64,000 nt of DNA, taken from contig JAJTWR010000278.1 in assembly GCA_021613335.1 (NCBI GenBank), positions 1,541,001-1,605,000 of the forward strand. The letters run 5' to 3'. How positions within the stretch are numbered: the stretch's first letter is position 1; every line of letters begins with the position of its first letter. Shown in pieces: positions 26,676 through 36,300 of the stretch. The DNA comes from Whitmania pigra (taxonomy: Eukaryota > Annelida > Clitellata > Hirudinida > Haemopidae). Below the pieces are notes generated by a model that was given only the letters and a program-made list of their open reading frames with translations, ran no database searches and was not told where the DNA came from. Both the position numbers and the translations under genes were made by a program.

Positions 26676-27855
26676 CTTTTGTACATTCGATTTGTTTTCA
26701 AATTCTTCTGAGAAGCCAAACTCACTGTGGACACTTCTCGCTTGCTGGACGCGTCTAGCTTCCTGTCTTGTTTTCAAATTGCTGAAAGGCGCCTTCAAGT
26801 TTTTTTTTATTTGCACCTTTTTGTAAATTTCTTGTTCCGTGTTTTTTTGTCTTAACGTTTATCAAATTGAAATCTCACGGGTCGATATGGAATGTCTAGA
26901 GAAGATAATTAGATGATGAAGATGTGAGTATGTTGTGTTCATGACCAGAATTTAGGGGGAAGTCTGTCTTTTGTAACGTTAAGCTCATGTCACAACTTGA
27001 TGGATGCTTCTGTGATAATGTCTATTTCACTAAAAATGTATTTTGTTCTGCGTTCCATTAAGTTGCGCTAAGAACTTGCGAGTTTGCCTTAAGATATGAC
27101 AACTCAATTTTTTTGCTTTAAATCACTTTGGATTTATTGTTTTAACGTTGAAACGGCAACCCTAACGAGAATTGGTGATTCCATCTACCGCTTGAAGTTT
27201 TAAACCCGAAAGCCTGGCATAAATACACCGAACAATCATTAACATCTATTTATCAAGGTTTTCTGACTTCAAATTTGTTCTTAATGTTTGTTGGACTTGT
27301 AAATATTTGTAACTTCGAGAAATACTTTTTACGCTTTGTATGCATAAGAAAACAGATTAGTTTATTTTACCGTTCGCAATGTAAACTTGTACTTGCGTGT
27401 TGTAATTTGTCAAAATATTCCACCGGAAGAAACTGGACCACACACAAACAAGCCACATATACACTTCATAATTATTTAAAAATCTTTATGAAACTATTAG
27501 ACGATATTTTCGCACTGAAATCGTGACTTGGATTGAATGTGATAATTGATGATTGAAAAGATTCCAAGTTCAAACGTGCGTTTGATTTAAAGTTGTCATA
27601 AGAAAGACTCGCTATTGAGAAGTTATCAGGATGTTTCTTTCCAATAATATTAACCTAAGACAATGATTATTCATCTAGTGTGCCATGGTTGATGGTAGAT
27701 GACCATAGAACATATTTACATTTATTTGGACAGCTAAGCTTTCAACAAATCTTATCTTACCAAGCCGACATAATTTCAATTAGAATTCTCTTATTTTTGT
27801 TGATAATCAGGATTTTAAACCACCAGAATAAAAAGAAACTAAATAAACATAACAA
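26676..27855. other. Convergent 3' region between the Ig gene and UBXN6
   Basis: Both flanking genes end here, so most of it is probably 3' UTR. On the minus strand an AATAAA hexamer lies at 27,726-27,721, a fair poly(A) signal for UBXN6. For the Ig gene the first AATAAA I see is near 27,825, which would make a long 3' UTR overlapping the UBXN6 3' end. Open stretches here (such as 26,578-26,826) have no homology I recognise. Confidence 0.5.
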
Positions 27856-29488
27856 TCAGATCTCGAGAGCAAGCAATTTGAGGTCGTTCTTGAGAAATAT
27901 GTTTGTTTCGATGTTGCTGTCCTGTTGGATGATTTCCTTGAGTACGTTCTGATCGAACGAGAACTGCAGAAGTGATGCAGGAGCGAGTTTCAACTCCGTG
28001 ATGGTCCTTTCGTCTTCTGATATTTTGTGGCCGACGCTCGTGCAGAGGTTGAAGGGTATCCAATCGAATTCGAGGCACTCCAAAACAAACTGTCTGATAG
28101 AGTCGAACGTTTCATTTGCTTTGAAAGTCCCTTGTATCATGAATCCGTCGGGGAATCTAACCCTTATGACGGCGTACTGATATTTCCTCGTCCCCTGTTG
28201 CCTTTCTCTTTCTCTCAAGTCCTTTGTCATCAGTCGTTCCATGTCCTTCACGCATTCCTCTCGAAGCTTCTGCTCCCTTTTGACTTCCTCCGAACTCACA
28301 GCGTAGAAATCCTCTGGAATTTGGATCTTCGTCGCATCTTTTTGCGAAGGAGAAAAAACTTTGATATCGCGATGGAGATCCATCTCGATCGGCTCGCACT
28401 CCTGCAGTGCCGTAACCAATTCCTTCAACTTGTCTGTCAGTTCGTCCTCATTCGCCCCTTCCGTCTCGAGGACATAAAATTCCTCTTCAGTTCCTACATC
28501 TGTCGTGACTTTCTTCTTCTCAAATCCCACGGACTGAAGGAATTCAATTGCACCTCTGCAAACGAGTACCTTCTCGTTGAGGACTTTGTTGCTCGATTTG
28601 ATCTTCTTGAAGTTGTTGTTCGAGGGGTTTTCAATGATGTTGGTCAAGTACTTGATCAGAACCTCGGTGCAGGATTTGACTTGGGTTTTGTTCTTGTTCA
28701 AGGTATGGATCATGAGGATGGAAGTTAATTGAGGTTCCTCTGGAAGTTGCGAGTACAAGAATTCCTCGATGCGCTTCTCCATGTCCGGTCGAGGGAGGGC
28801 CTCGTCCGACCCGGTGACGGGACATTTGAACAAAACTCCGCTCACGACCGGACTCGCTTCAATGGTCATCTCCCTTGAACTGCTCGAATATTTCTTTGCC
28901 TGTGCTGAAGCCTCTTCCATTTCTTTCTTTTCAGCTTTAATTTGATCTTTTATGGAGCTTGTGTGCTTGCTTGCTACACTTTTGTCTGGAATTAATGTCA
29001 TAAAATCTTTCAACAACCAGTTATTAAAGTAACCAGCAAATCCTCCTAAAGGCTTTAAATTTTATAAAAATCTTGTACTAAATATGTGTAATGGCTGCTT
29101 AAAACGTATTTATTTTAAATGACGTATTTAATGCAGAAAAATGCCAAAACTGCAATGCATTTACAATTCATCCAGCAAGCTGTTGCAAAATTGCATTGCT
29201 AGGGAATATTCAGATTTCCAATTTATCACTACTATATGAATAATAAAAATTCTATAAACAATAAAACGATAAACCTTTTTTTTGGGTAAACCTTGCCATG
29301 GCAGCCTCAGCGGCCATTTTCTTCTCTTCAGTAAGAACCCCTGGATCCTTCCGCTCATTTTGCTTTGTCCTCTCAGGGCCTCTGTTCAGTCCAGATGTAC
29401 CTGGAGCATTCAATTTGTGACCTTCCCCAGCTTTTTTGAACTTCAGTTCAAGTTTCGTTTTTTCAAAAAATTTTTTAATAGCTGACAT
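27856..29488 (-). CDS. UBXN6: UBX domain-containing protein 6 (UBXD1)
   Basis: Two minus-strand exons: 29488-29275 and 28985-27856, with a 289-base intron. The first ends in phase 1 before GTTTAT and the second follows TTCCAG. The protein is 447 residues, close to the roughly 440 of vertebrate UBXN6. It opens like the family (MSAIKKFFEKTKLELKFKKA), followed by an AAEAAMARFTQKK helix that matches the VIM-type p97-binding segment. A PUB domain spans about 145-255 (TLNKNK, CTEVLIKYL, IKSSNKV). Helical linker residues lead to a C-terminal UBX fold at about 325-410 (VRFPDGFMIQGTF, FNLCTS, LAPASLLQF). In this family p97/VCP is bound by the PUB and VIM segments, while the UBX domain is degenerate. 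The protein is a cytosolic p97 adaptor in endolysosomal and ubiquitin-linked trafficking. The start is the first ATG, directly before the conserved MKKFF-type opening. No breaks are seen. Confidence 0.96.
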
Positions 29489-30160
29489 TTGCGAAAAAGT
29501 TATGTCAATTAAAATTCTCCTAGTTGGATTCTATTGCTCAACTGTTGTTTACTAGGAGTCCTTTACCGAAGACAGCTTGTTTTGAGACTGATTACGACTT
29601 TAATGTCACATAATGTTTTCCTTACAAAAATTTAATTTTTAATCTGATAATTATTTATTACATTAATTTTAATCATTTTTTACTTGAAAGTTTTTAAATT
29701 GAATATCATGATAATAAGTTCGAGTGCTAGCGCCGCTCTATCTAAACCATCAGGCAAAATACATGTTCTGGTTTAACTCTGTTAATGTCACATAATGAGA
29801 TTTTTCTTAAGAAAATTTGGTTTTTAATTTGTTAATTGTTTATTACCTTAATCATTTTTTACTTGAAAGGTTTTAAATTATTAAATTGAATATCATTATA
29901 ACAAGTTCGAATGCTATCGCCGCCCACTCCAAATCCTTTCATCCGGCCCTCTGAGACCTTTATGTTTATGGAACAAAATTACGGAAATGTATGTGTCTCA
30001 TTAATAGGAGAGAATATATTTAATGAATTGATAAAAAATATTTGCTGATTATAACTCGAACTGCCTGATTGTTGATGGAGGAAAAAACATGAGTGGCATA
30101 AAGAAAGGCTTGATTAGATAAGTGAAGCAGATGCATAATTAGAAATACATTCCTCAACCA
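29489..30160. other. UBXN6 upstream region with a 140-bp direct duplication
   Basis: The UBXN6 promoter should lie here, but I see no TATA box. Positions 29,600-29,737 and 29,786-29,924 are diverged copies of the same stretch. Both start TAATGTCACATAATG and share ATTTTTTACTTGAAAG. The first ends in GTTCGAGTGCTAGCGCCGC and the second in GTTCGAATGCTATCGCCGC. The spacer at 29,745-29,780 (CATGTTCTGGTTTAACTCT) recurs at 33,540-33,560, so this is dispersed repeat material. Confidence 0.7.
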
Positions 30161-30164
30161 ATGT

Positions 30165-30985
30165 TACTTGTTACTCCGCCTTGGAGCTCCGACAAGGATC
30201 CTCAGAGGGGTTTTCCGTCTTCAAACGTTTCGGCCCTTTGAATCTTACGTTTTCGGGGGGCAGGCCGCATCCGGTGATCAGGATGTCGGTTTTGTCTTTC
30301 TGGACCTAACTCTTACCGCCGGCTATGAGAGGCATTGACTGGACTGTTGCGACTGCGAAAGCTCTCAATGGCTTCTTCATGTCGCGTGCTATCTGCTTTT
30401 CACCTGCAAACTTCAACTATGCGAGATTCATTGGCCTTGTTATGTCTCCACCCCAGTTTTCCTTCAGCGGTCATGAAAGTTTTCAGTGGCTTCTTCACAC
30501 CGTCTACTTAACAGATGCAAACCGCGGCCTCATACATCCTTGTCATAGCCTTGTTCTCTCGACAATCCAATCTTGGTGAGGAAAGCGTAAGGCGACTTGC
30601 CGACCACTCCCCTTGCGCAAATCTCGATGGGGAAGAGGTCTGTACGGTATCCTCTTGCTTCCAGGTCCATCGTCAGATCTGCATGCTTATCTGCTTTGAG
30701 CGCATTGCTGTATTGTAGCCTATGATGGCATCCGTCAACGGCGATACGAGCACCAAATCCGGCTTCTTGCCATTTTCTATCAGCACCTGGGGGTAGTGCC
30801 TCATCCCTTCTAGGTCGATTGCGACGGCCCAGTCGTTTGCCTCTGCAAGAATGTCTCGCCTGGGGGTTTGATTTTTTTTGCAGAGGAGTGCGAAGCCCTC
30901 GCGCAAGAAGTAAATCATTCGCTGTTTTGCAATCGTGTGCGAGTTTGCTTTGAAGACTTCTGCTTTTGCGGATTCACACACTTCT
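30165..30985 (-). mobile_element. 3' end of an endonuclease-type retroelement, decayed
   Basis: On the minus strand, 30,981-30,673 is open and reads RDILAEANDWAVAIDL and ENGKKPDLVLVSPLTDA. In the next frame it continues through LEARGYRTDLFPIEI, CARGVVGKSPYAFL and TKIGLS down to about 30,550. The order (DW..A.DL, a KPD(L/M)V motif, then PIEI.ARG and a C-terminal helix) matches the C-terminal region of retroelement polyproteins common in aquatic invertebrates, with a PD-(D/E)xK-like nuclease. One frameshift separates the two parts. 30,165-30,330 is probably its 3' UTR. Its terminal phrase CTTGTTACTCCGCCTTGGA recurs alone at 36,277-36,296. The exact clade is uncertain. Confidence 0.6.
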
Positions 30986-33523
30986 CGAAGAAAAGTTCCT
31001 GTACTGCATTATTCACCAGCAAGCTTTGTGTGCCAAATGTGGACTGAATCCTGGGATGAAGATGGCGAATTTAATAAGGTCACATGGGCTCAACCATAGA
31101 CAGTTCAGAGAGTTGTTGAAAGACACAGACGCAAAATCGCAAGAATTACCATATTACACGACAGCAGGATGGCTAAGTTGTGAGAAAGTTCTGAGCAGAA
31201 TATTTAATTCAAGAACGGAAATAGGTGACTTCCTGGAAAGTAAAAGCAAGCCACAGCTGTTAGTGTCTGATAAAGAATGGGCATGGAAATTGGCTTCTCT
31301 GCAGATATAACTAGTCACTTAAATTTTATGAACCTAAGAATACAAGGAGAAACAAATATTGTTACTGATCTGTACTAAATGCTTTCAGATCTAAACTTGT
31401 CTTGTTTTTGGAACGAGTACGTACAGGCCAACAACTTGATGCACTTTCAGCAGTTCAAGGTCTTCATGGCTGAAGCAACAGCTGAGTTTTCCATGTAATT
31501 TGCATTCGAGATCATCAAAGACTTCCAGCTGCAGTATCAGGAGCGTTTTTCTGACTTAGATTCAAAGATAGAAAAAGTGAGACTGGTTCAAAGCCATTTC
31601 AAGCAAATGTGGCTAGTTTCCCAGATGAACTGCAGCTGGAGATTATTGCAAAATAATGAACGCTTTAAGGACAAGTTCAAAGAAGGACTGGGAGATTTTT
31701 ACCATTTTTGCCAAAGGATGACTTTAATAATGTCAAAACCTTTTCATCAAGGTACCTTTCAATCTTTGAGACAACATATTTTGGGTGAAATACGTGAAGA
31801 ACAATTGGAAAACAAACTTGTTCGATGGTAATCTCAGGTCACTGTTGATCAGCTCCATTCGCAAAATAATTTCCATTACAATTCTAATTCCATTATTATT
31901 TTACAAATAATTTCTATTTCTATTCTAATTCCATTCAAAGTTCTAAAAATTTCCATTCGATTCTAATTACCATTGCTGAACTAATTTCTAATTTCATTTT
32001 CAATATTTTCGTTTACAGCTTTTTTGAAAGTTGAACTGATTATAAAAGCATCTTTAAAGTAAGAAAGAAACAACTACAAAAAATTGTTGAACATTTATTG
32101 CCAGAGTTAGTCAAAATGAGTTTAGTTTGAGGGAAGCTCTCATCTGTAACGAGTAGTCTTCTCTTTCCAGAAATTTATTGCATCATTATTGTTGTAAACT
32201 TAGATTTTTGGAAATTTATTAAGTTTATATTGCTAAAATAATTAAATTTATTTTTCATTATATTTGGCATCTTTTTCGGGTACATGGTATCTATTATTGC
32301 TACAGAAAAGCATTCCCGCTAATCACCTGACAAACAACGAGAATCAGACAACTCAGAAGCCCAAATATCCATTTGCATCTTTAAGTACCTCAATTCCTTC
32401 AACACTTAACTTCTGTTATTCAGTTCCGTTAACTGAATACTTGCTCTAATAAACTTATTAGTTAACTTACTTATTTGCGGACTCTCGGGATATTTCATTA
32501 CGTTCTCCTTCTATTATATCAGCTAGATATTTGTTGAGCTGATTAAGCACAATGTCTCTTTCGCTGATACAACTAATATTCACACCAGTTGTACTAGGCT
32601 AAATCTTAATTGTCACAAATTTAAACTTCTTCAATGAAGTCCGAGTCGGCAATGAGAGTGACGATGTAGATTCATCACCAGACTCAGACACATGAAGTGC
32701 CTCAACTGAATCTTCCTTGCTTTCACAAATAGTCGCGATGTATAGCTTAGGTGCATGCAGCAGAGGTGCACATTCCGGTGACATAATTGCTTGTGCCATT
32801 GTCGGATCAAGCAAACATGCTGATGCTGGAATTAGATTAAAGTTGTCAGTATTTGGGTCGAGAAGTGTGGCAAATTGAAAACGAAGATCATGCAGCCTGC
32901 TTGAGGTTTATGTCTTGGCAGATGTGTGCTGGTGCAAATGGCACTAACACTAAGTGATTTTGAGAAATTCATTTCAAATAAGACGATGTTTTAAAAAAAG
33001 TATACCGGTATTTGACTGAAATAAGTTAGCATATATACAAAAATTTGAGTTAAATCGAATCGGCTTCAGAAATAATTTCTATTTCTCATTATAATTCCAT
33101 TTTACAAAATAAATTTTACTTCTCATTCTACTTCCATTTTAATTAAACAATAATTCCTACTTCTCATCCTAATTCGTTTCGTACAATTTCCATTCCTATT
33201 CCTAATTTAATTCCTAAAATTTTATTTCCATTATCGAGAAAAACTATTTCAATTACCATTATTGGAAATATCACTGCTGTTGACGTTAGGGACATCAAAT
33301 CAAAAAGCCAGAAATATCTGCTATTTTGGCATCTAGTCTTCCCATTCCCACTAATGCGTAGTGTATCAATGTATTATTATTAAATAATAACTGAATAAAA
33401 TAATAATAAATAAATAACTAAAAACAACATCGGTGCTTTGATTCTTTTTATGTTTGGACCTCGAGTGTATATTCGGCCCTCAAATTGCTGTTTGGTAATT
33501 AATGCAAAGTTTGGAGACCCCTG
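30986..33523 (+). mobile_element. hAT transposon remnant of the ZBED5/FAM200 type, compound
   Basis: Plus-strand pieces at 30,990-31,310 (CIIHQQALCAKCG, LNHRQFRELL, GWLSCEKVLSRIF) and 31,320-31,830 (HLN, QFKVFMAEATAEF, RFKDKFKEGLGDFY) follow the order of hAT transposases related to ZBED5, FAM200 and GTF2IRD2. At least three in-frame stops make it a pseudogene. A terminal inverted repeat ending in AGTTTGGAGACCCCTG at 33,509-33,523 is a classic hAT end. Inside, 31,850-32,000 and 33,060-33,260 are degenerate arrays of AATTCCATTTCTATTCT-like units. Between them, minus-strand coding scraps at 32,960-32,480 (FATLLDPNTDNF, LLDPTMAQAIMSPE, LNKYLADIIEGE) look like a second hAT transposase, so one element may be inserted in another. 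Confidence 0.65.
32211..32490 (-). repeat. Dispersed hAT-related fragment, inverted copy at 46,365
   Basis: The reverse complement of this stretch matches 46,365-46,625 almost throughout. Shared phrases include TAATAAGTTTATTAGAGCAA and GTATTCAGTTAACGGAACTG. Conceptually it continues the minus-strand hAT-like coding scraps just downstream, but it is broken by stops in both copies. Confidence 0.75.
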
Positions 33524-34213
33524 ATCTAACCCATCGGGCAAACCACATGTTCTGGTTTAACTCTATTAAACGCTTTATAGCTATGTTTTTATTTTATGTT
33601 TAACTTTATAAAAAAAGTATCGATGTGACTTATAAATCATTCAAACAAAATATGTCGTAAATTAAGTGATGGTTTAAATATATCAAGTATTAATTACATT
33701 AACAATGCAAAATATTCTGTGGATTTTAACAAATCATTTCTTAAATATATGCAAAGTCCGAAGGGAAACTTTAGAAATGTTTGAGTTCTTATTTCTCGAC
33801 TTCGTCTCATTAGGACTAGTTACTTTAAAAAATTAATTATATAATTTCCTGCACGATTGGAGACTGGTGAAGTTATGGGGGGCAAAGTTCAGTGTCCCAC
33901 AATGAAAAGGAAAAAAGATAGTAATGAAATTACTTCACTGTAATTACTTAATTAGATTAATTAAAAATTATTTTAAATTAAAAATTTAATTAAATTGAAA
34001 AGTGTATAATTTTTTTGTTAAGTTGATCGTTATTCTTAAAATGTTACAAAATCAGACTCAATAATTTTACCGAACACGCTAAGAAAGAGATGGCAGCAGT
34101 TGTTCTCAAGCCCTACAAAGTATTTTAATTTTTTTAATAAAATGGAAATAATTTATTGTTCCTTGGGCGGCCCGGTACCATTTGATTCACGGGCCGGGGG
34201 TTTAGAACCACTG
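33524..34213. repeat. Duplicated block ending in a hAT terminus
   Basis: Positions about 33,840-34,150 match 41,790-42,105 (shared CCTGCACGATTGGAG, AGTTCAGTGTCCCACAATGA, GAAAGAGATGGCAGC). The right edge, 34,196-34,213, read on the minus strand starts CAGTGGTTCTAAACCCCC. This is a typical hAT terminal inverted repeat, preceded by GC-rich subterminal sequence. The segment is probably a non-autonomous hAT element. 33,524-33,840 otherwise holds nothing I recognise. Confidence 0.6.
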
Positions 34214-35118
34214 TTGTAAAATATGCAAAATAGGATTTTGCGGCCGTTTGAAAAAGACATCCTTACTTATATCCAATAAAACTTGGATTTTGTCATAATT
34301 ATGCAACCAAAATGCACTTTATGCAGATATTATCGATTAATAAACCATAAAAATTAATATAAAGTTTATAAAATTACTATTTTACAAATGTCAGGAGGAA
34401 AAACGTTGTCTGACAAGAAGAAAAAGAAGGGGTAGATTGAGGCTTTCAGACAAGCACATTATTCGATCAGGGATGTTTCCAAAAATCTCAATCGATCCAA
34501 GACAGTCATTTGGAACTACTTAAAGGCTCCTAAGGAATATGGAGCAAAATATGATCATGGAAAACCTAAGAAACTGACCAGCAGAGACCCCTCGTAAGAA
34601 AGGCTTCCTCAAGTAAATTTTCAGCAAATTAAATTAGAAATAAATTTTATTTAGGAATTTGTAAAAGCACAGTGTTAAATTATTTGAAATCTAGTAGTAT
34701 TTTATCGTATGAAAGAGGTTAAAGATTCCAGCTCTTAAAAACCATCACAAATTGGCAAGAGTGGAATGGGCCAAAACCATGATATCCAAGAGAGATGGCT
34801 GGGTCAATACTATTTTTTCAGATGGCATGCCCTCAGATTAGAAAAAGAAACATTTTTTAATCGAAATCATGGAAGTGGATCGGTGATGATTTGAGGAGGA
34901 ATTTTAAGTGAAGGATTGACTTAGGAGGAATTAGCCTTTCTGAATGGGATACAGTATTTTTTGGATTACATCAAAGTTTTAGAAGATCATCTCCTGCTTT
35001 TTGGGGAAAATTATTATGGAGGAAATTTTATTTTCCGGCAAGATAATGCCTCGATCCACACTTCCAAGTTGACAAAGACATTTTCCCAGAGCAGAAATTT
35101 GAAAGTTATGAGCTGGCC
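34214..35118 (+). mobile_element. Tc1/Tc3-like transposon, copy 1, truncated at both ends
   Basis: From about 34,390 the plus strand encodes a paired helix-turn-helix transposase start (AFRQAHYSIRDVSKNLNRS, TVIWNYLKAP, YGAKYDHGKPKKLT) with an early stop. After further breaks comes the DDE core: GWVNTIFSDG (first Asp), then FRQDNASIHTSKLTKTF (second Asp) and SWPAS at 35,100-35,118. The third catalytic Glu region is missing because the sequence switches there to the 3' end of an ALYREF-like copy. The left side is cut by the hAT terminus ending at 34,213, so no terminal repeat remains. Internal non-coding sequence matches copy 2 at 46,785-48,460. Confidence 0.85.
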
Positions 35119-35225
35119 AGCCAGTTATTCAATGCTAGACGTGTCACTGTTACCGATGCATCGATTGCAAAAAATTCTATTACCATAAAGCTAAATGTAT
35201 TAATAAAAATTCTTTAAAGAAAGCA
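35119..35225 (+). pseudogene. 3' fragment of an ALYREF-like copy (copy A)
   Basis: Starts at CCAGTTATTCAATG and runs through the 3' UTR (GTTACCGATGCATCGATTGC, ATTAATAAAAATTC), matching the end of copy B (36,018-36,125) closely. Only the last codons and the UTR with its AATAAA signal survive. It is fused in frame to the Tc1-like transposase fragment, giving a chimeric 75-codon open frame at 34,961-35,188. Confidence 0.85.
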
Positions 35226-35387
35226 GTGTCTTCATAGCTATTTAATATAGACAAATAACCAAATTATCAAGTACATTAATACTAAACTAGAAAAAATGAA
35301 ATTAAAAAAAGTGATCATTAAAAAAAATTAATCGAAAAAAGAAATAATTGATTAATTTATATTTAGTATCTTTTCAACAAAAATATT

Positions 35388-35481
35388 CGATCGTCGACGA
35401 CTAATCGGAATGTGTTCTTAACCAAATATCAATCGGTATATTTGAATCACTCAAGTTACTTTACAAACCCAAGTACTTTCC
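35388..35481 (+). promoter_or_regulatory. Conserved core promoter of ALYREF-like copy B
   Basis: Compared with the same interval before copies C (42,169-42,268) and F (45,315-45,409), two blocks are held: CGTCGACG(A/G)CTAATCG-like (35,391-35,407) and ATATCAATCGGTATATTTGA (35,426-35,445). The latter contains a TATATTT element 45 bases before the ATG. If it acts as a TATA box the 5' leader is only about 15 bases. Copy D keeps the second block but not the first. Confidence 0.55.
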
Positions 35482-36036
35482 ATGGCTACTAGAAAATTTG
35501 TGAAAATCGAATTTGACCCTGAAATCTCAGCCACGGATGCGAGAAGATTCATCGCCAAGAATGACAGGAAATGCAGGATACTCATCGACAACCTTCGCTA
35601 CAGTGTGACTGGAAAGGACCTGGAGTCTCTTTTTAGCACAATCGGTGCCGTCAGGAAAGCCGCAGTCTTTTTCAGGGAGGACCGCACCAGCTCTGGAACT
35701 GGAGAAGTGATATTCTTTAGACATACTGATGCCGCGATGGCAATGAAGAAATTTAACGGCATGGCACTTGACGGTAGAACAATGAAGATGAAGTTCGTCT
35801 CTGACAAGACCGAGATTATCCCTCGTACAACCATAGAGAAAAGACAAAAGGTCGGGGTCACAGACAAGCCTTTTCGTCAGCCACTCAAGACTAAAAAAAC
35901 GAGAGTCTTTAAAAAGCAGCAAAAACAGAAAAAAACGGAGGTGGAAGTCAGCAAGCCCACGAAAGACCAGCTCGACATGGAAATTGACGAGTACATGTGT
36001 GCAACAAAGACGGTTGAACCAGTTATTCAATGTTAG
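35482..36036 (+). CDS. ALYREF-like RRM protein, intronless, copy B (intact)
   Basis: 184 residues, ATG in good context (TTCCATGG). A short acidic/basic N-terminus is followed by one RRM at about 32-110, with RNP2 ILIDNLRY and RNP1 GTGEVIFF, then KKFNGMALDGRTMKMKF. That pattern is characteristic of ALY/REF (THOC4) mRNA-export adaptors. A Lys-rich tail leads to TKDQLDMEIDEYM near the C-terminus. It matches the UAP56-binding motif at the ALYREF C-terminus. The N-terminal UAP56 motif of ALYREF is not evident, and the RGG boxes are missing. Relative to copy F about nine codons are lost near residue 14. The 3' UTR has AATAAA at 36,105-36,110. The likely role is nuclear RNA binding and export. It could be a functional duplicate or a recently dead one; only the reading frame says it is intact. 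Confidence 0.85.
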   Translation: MATRKFVKIEFDPEISATDARRFIAKNDRKCRILIDNLRYSVTGKDLESLFSTIGAVRKAAVFFREDRTSSGTGEVIFFRHTDAAMAMKKFNGMALDGRTMKMKFVSDKTEIIPRTTIEKRQKVGVTDKPFRQPLKTKKTRVFKKQQKQKKTEVEVSKPTKDQLDMEIDEYMCATKTVEPVIQC

Positions 36037-36129
36037 ACGCGTCACTGGTACTGTTACCGATGTATCGATTGCGAAGAAATTATATTAACATAGAGCTAAA
36101 TGTATCAATAAAAAACTCTTTTAAAAAGG

Positions 36130-36300
36130 AAATTTATTCATAGTTTTTTTAATATTGACCAGATATTGTACTTGTACTTGAGTACCGATTTCAAGTACTT
36201 GTACTCGTATTTGGACCTTATTTTTGACTAATGTCATTATTGATCTAATCTTTATTTAATTTTGATTTTGTTCTTGTTACTCCGCCTTGGACAGGGATAC
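36130..36300. other. Repeat scraps after copy B
   Basis: 36,163-36,213 contains TACTTGTACTTGAGTACC and CAAGTACTTGTACTCG, a self-complementary motif typical of small DNA-transposon ends. CTTGTTACTCCGCCTTGGA at 36,277-36,296 is the same terminal phrase as the retroelement 3' end at 30,169. Confidence 0.5.

Noticed and set aside
28027..28728. 233-codon open frame on the plus strand
   Set aside because: Lies antisense to UBXN6 exon 2, whose minus-strand product matches a known family along its whole length; the antisense frame is a shadow.
35527..36045. 172-codon minus-strand frame over ALYREF-like copy B
   Set aside because: Antisense shadow; the plus-strand frame has clear RRM motifs and promoter.
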